Shown: positions 60,346-64,000 of the stretch, piece after piece | How the letters are laid out: each line of letters begins with the position of its first letter | Numbering within the stretch: the stretch's first letter is position 1 | Origin: JBFWUM01 sp050247255 | Lineage (GTDB): Bacteria > Acidobacteriota > Vicinamibacteria > Vicinamibacterales > UBA2999 | Assembly (NCBI GenBank): GCA_050247255.1 | Contig: JBFWUM010000021.1 | Span: forward strand, 5,072-69,071 | DNA length: 64,000 bases | Direction of reading: 5' to 3' | Position numbers and translations under genes: made by a program | Notes under the pieces: model-generated | The model's database searches: none | Seen by the model: the letters and a program-made list of their open reading frames with translations, nothing else | Told to the model about the DNA's origin: nothing

Positions 60346-62168
60346 TGGCGAGCATTCATTCGACTCACACCTACGACGTGCTGGTGATCGGCGCCGGCGG
60401 CGCGGGCCTGCGCGCTGCCATCGAGGCGGCCAACGCCGGCGTCTCCGTCGGCCTGATCTGCAAGTCGCTGCTCGGCAAGGCGCACACCGTGATGGCCGAA
60501 GGCGGCATGGCGGCGTCGATGGGGCACAACGACGACCGCGACAACTGGCGCGTCCACTTCGCCGACACCATGCGCGGCGGCCAGTACGTGAACAACTGGC
60601 GGATGGCCGAACTGCACGCCAAGGAAGCGCCCGATCGCGTGCGCGAGCTGGAAGGCTGGGGCGCGGTGTTCGACCGGACCCCGGACGGCCGCATCAACCA
60701 GCGCAACTTCGGCGGCCACCGCTACCCGCGCCTGGCGCACGTCGGCGACCGCACCGGCCTCGAGTTGATCCGCACCCTCCAGGACCACACGGTGTACCTG
60801 GGCGTCACCGTGCACATGGAGCACACCGTCGTCGAACTGCTGCTCGGCGACAACGGCCGCGCGGCCGGGTGCGTGGCCTACGACCGCGAGAAGGGCCGGT
60901 TCATGGTCTTCTTCGCCAAGGCCATCGTGCTGGCGACCGGCGGCGTCGGCCGCGCCTACAAGATCACCAGCAACAGCTGGGAGGGCACGGGCGACGGCCA
61001 CGCGCTGGCGTTCCGCGCCGGCGCCGAGCTGATCGACATGGAGTTCATCCAGTTCCATCCGACCGGGATGGTCTGGCCGCCGTCGGTGAAGGGCATTCTC
61101 GTCACCGAGGGCGTGCGCGGCGAGGGCGGCATCCTGAAGAACAGCGAAGGGCGCCGCTTCATGTTCGACGACATCCCCGACAACTACAAGCCGCAGACGG
61201 CCTCGGATCCCGAGGAGGGCTGGCGCTACGTGATGCAGGACAAGTCGGCGCGGCGGCCACCCGAACTGCTCACCCGCGACCACGTGGCGCGCTGCATCAA
61301 CCGCGAGGTCAAGGCGGGGCGCGGATCCCCGCACGGCGGCGTCTTCCTCGACATCGCCTGGATCAAGGAGAAGATCAAGGACTCGGAAGCGCACATCAAG
61401 CGCAAGCTGCCGAGCATGTACCACCAGTTCAAGGAGCTGGCGGACCTCGACATCACCAAGGAACCGATGGAAGTCGGCCCGACCACGCACTACATCATGG
61501 GCGGCATCCGCGTCGACGGCGACTCGCAGATGTCGACCGTCCCGGGGCTCTTCGCCGCCGGCGAGTGCGCGTCGGGGATCAACGGCGCCAACCGCCTGGG
61601 CGGCAACTCGCTGTCCGACCTGATCGTCTTCGGCAAGCGGGCCGGTGAGTACGCGGCGCAGTACGCGAAGGACAACGCCCACGCTCAGGTTTCGGAAAGC
61701 GTGGCGCAGAAGGCGATCGCCGACGCGCTGGCGCCGTTCGAGCGCGGCGACAAGGGCGAGAACCCGTACAAGGTGCAGGCCGACCTGCAGGACTCGATGC
61801 AGGCGCTCGTCGGCATCGTCCGCCTCGAGAACGAGATGCAGGAGGCGGTGCAGCGCATCCAGGGCTTCAAGGAGCGCGCGGCGCGCGTCGGCGTCACCGG
61901 CGGACGCGAGTACCACGCCGGCTGGCACACGGCGCTGGACCTGCGCAACCTGCTGGCCGTGTCGGAGTGCATCGCCCTGTCGGCGATCGAGCGCAAGGAA
62001 AGCCGCGGCGGCCACTTCCGCGAGGACTACCCGGAGAAGGACTCGAACGCGGCGACGTTCAACGTGATGACCAGGCAGGGCGCGGGCGGCACCGTGCAGG
62101 TGTCGCGGGTGCCGCTGCCGCCGATACCCGATTACCTCAAGGAAGTCATCGAGGAGCAGAAGTCCTAA
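60345..62168 (+). CDS. sdhA: succinate dehydrogenase flavoprotein subunit
   Basis: 607 residues, GTG start overlapping the sdhC stop. FAD motif VLVIGAGGAGLRAAIEAANA, covalent flavin His47 (KAHTVMAEGGMAAS), substrate-site segments (FIQFHPTGMVWPP, RNVAR-like LLTRDHVARCINREV, GGIRVDGDSQMSTVPGLFAA) and C-terminal fumarate-reductase helix bundle. Oxidises succinate to fumarate. Confidence 0.95.
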   Translation: MASIHSTHTYDVLVIGAGGAGLRAAIEAANAGVSVGLICKSLLGKAHTVMAEGGMAASMGHNDDRDNWRVHFADTMRGGQYVNNWRMAELHAKEAPDRVRELEGWGAVFDRTPDGRINQRNFGGHRYPRLAHVGDRTGLELIRTLQDHTVYLGVTVHMEHTVVELLLGDNGRAAGCVAYDREKGRFMVFFAKAIVLATGGVGRAYKITSNSWEGTGDGHALAFRAGAELIDMEFIQFHPTGMVWPPSVKGILVTEGVRGEGGILKNSEGRRFMFDDIPDNYKPQTASDPEEGWRYVMQDKSARRPPELLTRDHVARCINREVKAGRGSPHGGVFLDIAWIKEKIKDSEAHIKRKLPSMYHQFKELADLDITKEPMEVGPTTHYIMGGIRVDGDSQMSTVPGLFAAGECASGINGANRLGGNSLSDLIVFGKRAGEYAAQYAKDNAHAQVSESVAQKAIADALAPFERGDKGENPYKVQADLQDSMQALVGIVRLENEMQEAVQRIQGFKERAARVGVTGGREYHAGWHTALDLRNLLAVSECIALSAIERKESRGGHFREDYPEKDSNAATFNVMTRQGAGGTVQVSRVPLPPIPDYLKEVIEEQKS

Positions 62169-62911
62169 TGGCCACGGCGACCTTCAAAATCTGGCGCACC
62201 CACTCGACCGAGCCGATGGACGGCACGTTCCAGACCTTCCAGACCGAGGTGTCGGACGGCATGGTCGTGCTCGACGTCGTGCACAAGATCCAGGCGGAGC
62301 AGGCGCCCGAACTCGCCGTCCGCTGGAACTGCAAGGCCGGCAAGTGCGGATCGTGCTCGGCCGAGATCAACGGCAAGCCGCGGCTGATGTGCATGACGCG
62401 CATGAGCCAGCTGAACCTGATGGAGCCGGTGACGATCGAGCCGATGCGCGCGTTCCCGCCGATCAAGGACCTGGTCACCGACGTCTCCTGGAACTTCGAC
62501 GTCAAGAAGAACATCCGCAAGTTCAAGCCGAAGGAGAAGGACGCCGACGGCACGTGGCGGATGGCGCAGGGGGACGTCGACCGGGTGCAGGAGTTCCGGA
62601 AGTGCATCGAGTGCTTCCTGTGCCAGGACGTCTGCCACGTGCTGCGCGACCACAACAAGCACGACGAGTTCATCGGCCCGCGGTTCTTCGTCTACACCGC
62701 GAACATGGAGATGAACCCGCTCGACACCGAGGACCGGCTGCCGGACCTCAAGGACGAGCACGGCATCGGCTACTGCAACATCACCAAGTGCTGCACCAAG
62801 GTGTGCCCGGAGCACATCCACATCACCGACAACGCGATCATCCCGCTGAAGGAACGCGTGGTGAGCCGCTACTACGACCCGCTGACGCGGCTGCTGCGGG
62901 TGTTCAAGTAG
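62168..62911 (+). CDS. sdhB: succinate dehydrogenase iron-sulfur subunit
   Basis: 247 residues from the ATG coupled to the sdhA stop. 2Fe-2S ligands Cys55, Cys60, Cys63, Cys75 (CKAGKCGSC ... CMTRM). 4Fe-4S/3Fe-4S ligands in CIECFLCQDVC (146, 149, 152, 156) and GYCNITKCCTKVCPEHIHI (203, 208, 209, 213). Conveys electrons from SdhA to the membrane subunit. Its TAG is the start of the 14-base tandem repeat. Confidence 0.95.
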   Translation: MATATFKIWRTHSTEPMDGTFQTFQTEVSDGMVVLDVVHKIQAEQAPELAVRWNCKAGKCGSCSAEINGKPRLMCMTRMSQLNLMEPVTIEPMRAFPPIKDLVTDVSWNFDVKKNIRKFKPKEKDADGTWRMAQGDVDRVQEFRKCIECFLCQDVCHVLRDHNKHDEFIGPRFFVYTANMEMNPLDTEDRLPDLKDEHGIGYCNITKCCTKVCPEHIHITDNAIIPLKERVVSRYYDPLTRLLRVFK

Positions 62912-62970
62912 GTCAAAGGTAGAAGGTCAAAGGTAGAAGGTCAAAGGTAGAAGGTCAAAGGTAGAAGGTG
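62910..62970. repeat. 4 x 14-base tandem repeat starting at the sdhB stop
   Basis: Four exact copies of AGGTCAAAGGTAGA (62910, 62924, 62938, 62952) plus AGGTG. The first bases are part of the sdhB stop codon TAG. The array sits directly in front of the terminator hairpin. Confidence 0.9.
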
Positions 62971-62971
62971 G

Positions 62972-63030
62972 GGGCCGGCTATCTAGTCCGCCGTAGCTCG
63001 TAGAGCGAAGGCGGAAGCCGGCCCTTTCTC
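62972..63030 (+). terminator. stem-loop terminator after sdhCAB
   Basis: GGGCCGGCT (62972-62980) pairs with AGCCGGCCC (63016-63024), and an inner TCCGCC (62987-62992) pairs with GGCGGA (63010-63015). TTTCTCT follows on the plus strand. Terminates the SDH operon; the minus-strand side may also serve the convergent vapC. Confidence 0.78.
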
Positions 63031-63172
63031 TGTACGGCCATTCAGCCAAGCCATGTTGCCCGAGCGCTGACAGCTCCCTCATCAGACGTGGGGCCGTTGG
63101 CTCGCCGAGTGTCACAATTCGCCCAGCCCAGCACTGCCACCGCGCTGAGTGTCGTGACGGGTGTCGTGCGAA

Positions 63173-63586
63173 TCAGCGGCGGACGAGATCGCGAGGGCGG
63201 CGAGCGATCTTGGGAAACGCCTTCAGCACCGCCTTGTCGAACGTCAGGAGCGGGCAGGCCGACCGCGCGGCCAGTTCGACAAAGAGCGTGTCGTACACAG
63301 AGACTCCCGACTCGATGGCTCGCAGGAGCGCGCCCTGGCAGAGCGTGGCGGTTGCGACCGACTCCACGCCAAGCCGTCGCGCCAGTCCCAGTCGTACCGG
63401 CCCCTCGGCGGCCGACAACACGCCCCTTCGCACGGCCATCCACACGACGTTCGAGAGCTCCGCTTCCCAATGCGCAGGGGCGAGCGGCGTGGCCACCTGC
63501 TCGAAGCAGGCGCGCGATTCATCAACGAAGGCGTCGGCGCCAAGCAGCAGGTAGGCAACGACGTTCGTGTCAATGACGGCCTTCAC
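63173..63586 (-). CDS. vapC: PIN-domain toxin (VapC-like)
   Basis: 137 residues, GTG start overlapping the antitoxin stop. PIN nuclease with the acidic quartet Asp6 (VIDTNVVAY), Glu43 (EAELSNVV), Asp99 (VYDTLFVELA) and Asp117 (LLTFDKAVLKAFP). Expected to cleave RNA (tRNA or rRNA) when freed from its antitoxin. Confidence 0.9.
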   Translation of the reverse strand: MKAVIDTNVVAYLLLGADAFVDESRACFEQVATPLAPAHWEAELSNVVWMAVRRGVLSAAEGPVRLGLARRLGVESVATATLCQGALLRAIESGVSVYDTLFVELAARSACPLLTFDKAVLKAFPKIARRPRDLVRR

Positions 63587-63810
63587 GGCCGTCCAACGGC
63601 CATCCAGGAATCCACCTCTGCCGCCGTGGGTCGTCGCGTCTGCCCCTGCCAGCCGGCTTCGATCTGGTCCAGGACCGCCCGGCGCTCGGCCACGTACCCT
63701 TCCAGCAGATCTCGCACCTCCTGCTCCATCGATCGGTTATGACGCTTGGCCAGCGCCTTCAGCGACTGCACGACCTTCGGCGGTACATTGCGCACGGTAA
63801 TTGTCGGCAT
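63583..63810 (-). CDS. vapB: ribbon-helix-helix antitoxin (VapB/FitA-like)
   Basis: 75 residues. N-terminal RHH DNA-binding fold PTITVRNVPPKVVQSLKALA followed by KRHNRSMEQEVRDLLEGYV and an unstructured C-terminal segment that would block the toxin. This FitA-like form precedes vapC by a GTGA overlap. Shine-Dalgarno AAGGAGA ahead of the ATG. Confidence 0.88.
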   Translation of the reverse strand: MPTITVRNVPPKVVQSLKALAKRHNRSMEQEVRDLLEGYVAERRAVLDQIEAGWQGQTRRPTAAEVDSWMAVGRP

Positions 63811-63821
63811 CGGCGTCTCCT

Positions 63822-63840
63822 TGCTAGCATCATGCTAGCA
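63822..63840. promoter_or_regulatory. two-box operator of the vapBC pair
   Basis: Two copies of the self-complementary TGCTAGCA, 11 bases centre to centre (63822-63829 and 63833-63840), directly upstream of the vapB Shine-Dalgarno. RHH dimers typically bind two such palindromes one helical turn apart, so this is the likely site for autoregulation. Confidence 0.75.
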
Positions 63841-63931
63841 TCGGGAGGGCCTCCCAACAAGCGCTTGCGGGCGACGCCGGCTGGTGCGATGCTGAGCCGC
63901 CGCGGTTGACGGACCGATCGGAGGACATGCG

Positions 63932-64000
63932 ATGACCACTCGATGGCGTCTCCAGGTTCCGGTGTTGCTTCTGGTGTGTACGGCGCCGACCGGCGCGGAG
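63932..64000 (+). CDS. start of a secreted protein, cut by window edge
   Basis: 23 residues visible (MTTRWRLQVPVLLLVCTAPT...). Basic start followed by a hydrophobic stretch with Cys, typical of a signal peptide, with GAGGAC before the ATG. The rest lies beyond the window. Confidence 0.6.
   Translation, partial: MTTRWRLQVPVLLLVCTAPTGAE

Noticed and set aside
62910..62970. possible CRISPR array
   Set aside because: Units of 14 bases are contiguous, without spacers, and no cas genes are present.
62972..63030. tRNA-like fold after sdhB
   Set aside because: No T-loop GTTCGANTC, anticodon arm or CCA; a terminator hairpin explains it.

Overview
The window is high-GC bacterial DNA in which nearly every base is coding and many neighbouring genes overlap by 1-8 bases (ATGA, GTGA). 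GTG starts are common. It carries an outer-membrane secretin, a lipoprotein, many Sec signal peptides, a homodimeric pyruvate dehydrogenase, a YpdA-type reductase and a candidate radical SAM enzyme for membrane-spanning lipids. Together these suggest a Gram-negative, respiring soil or aquatic bacterium, most plausibly an acidobacterium (Vicinamibacteria-like). That assignment is inference: there is no rRNA here and I see no tRNA. A 100-N gap flanked by identical 127-base ends shows that the sequence is a scaffolded, probably metagenomic, assembly.

Layout. 1-2308: a truncated secreted protein, a convergent pseudo-receiver/small-membrane-protein pair, and a leader with a sigma-54-like promoter. 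2309-13916: one long forward operon for a Tad (Flp) type IVc pilus in the order flp, tadV, tadE, cpaB, cpaC, tadG, cpaE, cpaF, tadB, tadC, continuing through an AAA+ ATPase, a DUF192 protein and a SPOR protein. 13847-17856: a NicO/UreH-like permease, an SDR dehydrogenase, a receiver+DHp protein without kinase domain, an M19 dipeptidase and a DUF6265 protein. 17839-24326: two polytopic Agl23/glycosyltransferase-like proteins, a large COG1964-like radical SAM protein with a clear terminator, and a divergent heme-oxygenase-like protein. 24327-24890: intergenic repeats and the assembly gap. 24891-33446: gltBD, aspartate kinase and ypdA. 33456-36710: a lytic transglycosylase and a membrane protein/ECF sigma/membrane protein trio. 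36781-40299: LonN, VWA and MoxR genes on the minus strand. 40343-44962: GDPD, an MBL hydrolase/unknown/PepSY operon and a small secreted protein. 44988-51304: family-5 uracil-DNA glycosylase divergent from the pyruvate dehydrogenase operon aceE-aceF-lpd. 51315-52733: a GNAT gene and a YjbR-like gene bracketed by an inverted pair of ~160-200 bp repeats. 52772-59480: membrane protein, DUF255 thioredoxin-fold lipoprotein, APC permease, membrane protein, Dabb protein and a large membrane protein. 59524-62911: sdhCAB. 63173-63840: a VapBC-type toxin-antitoxin pair with a two-box operator. 63932-64000: the start of a further secreted protein.

Functional picture: surface adhesion (Tad pilus), envelope remodelling (lytic transglycosylase, GT-like proteins, candidate lipid-joining radical SAM), central carbon and nitrogen metabolism (PDH, SDH, GOGAT, aspartate kinase) and protein/DNA maintenance (MoxR-VWA, UDGb). 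The most unusual sequence-level signal is a set of short-word repeat arrays (period 7, 8, 12 or 14 bases, a different word each time) and perfect or near-perfect palindromes placed at gene ends. Several contain the stop codon of the adjoining gene, some are mirrored into long stem-loops, and some lie in frame inside genes (aceE, the VWA gene, the pseudo-receiver gene).
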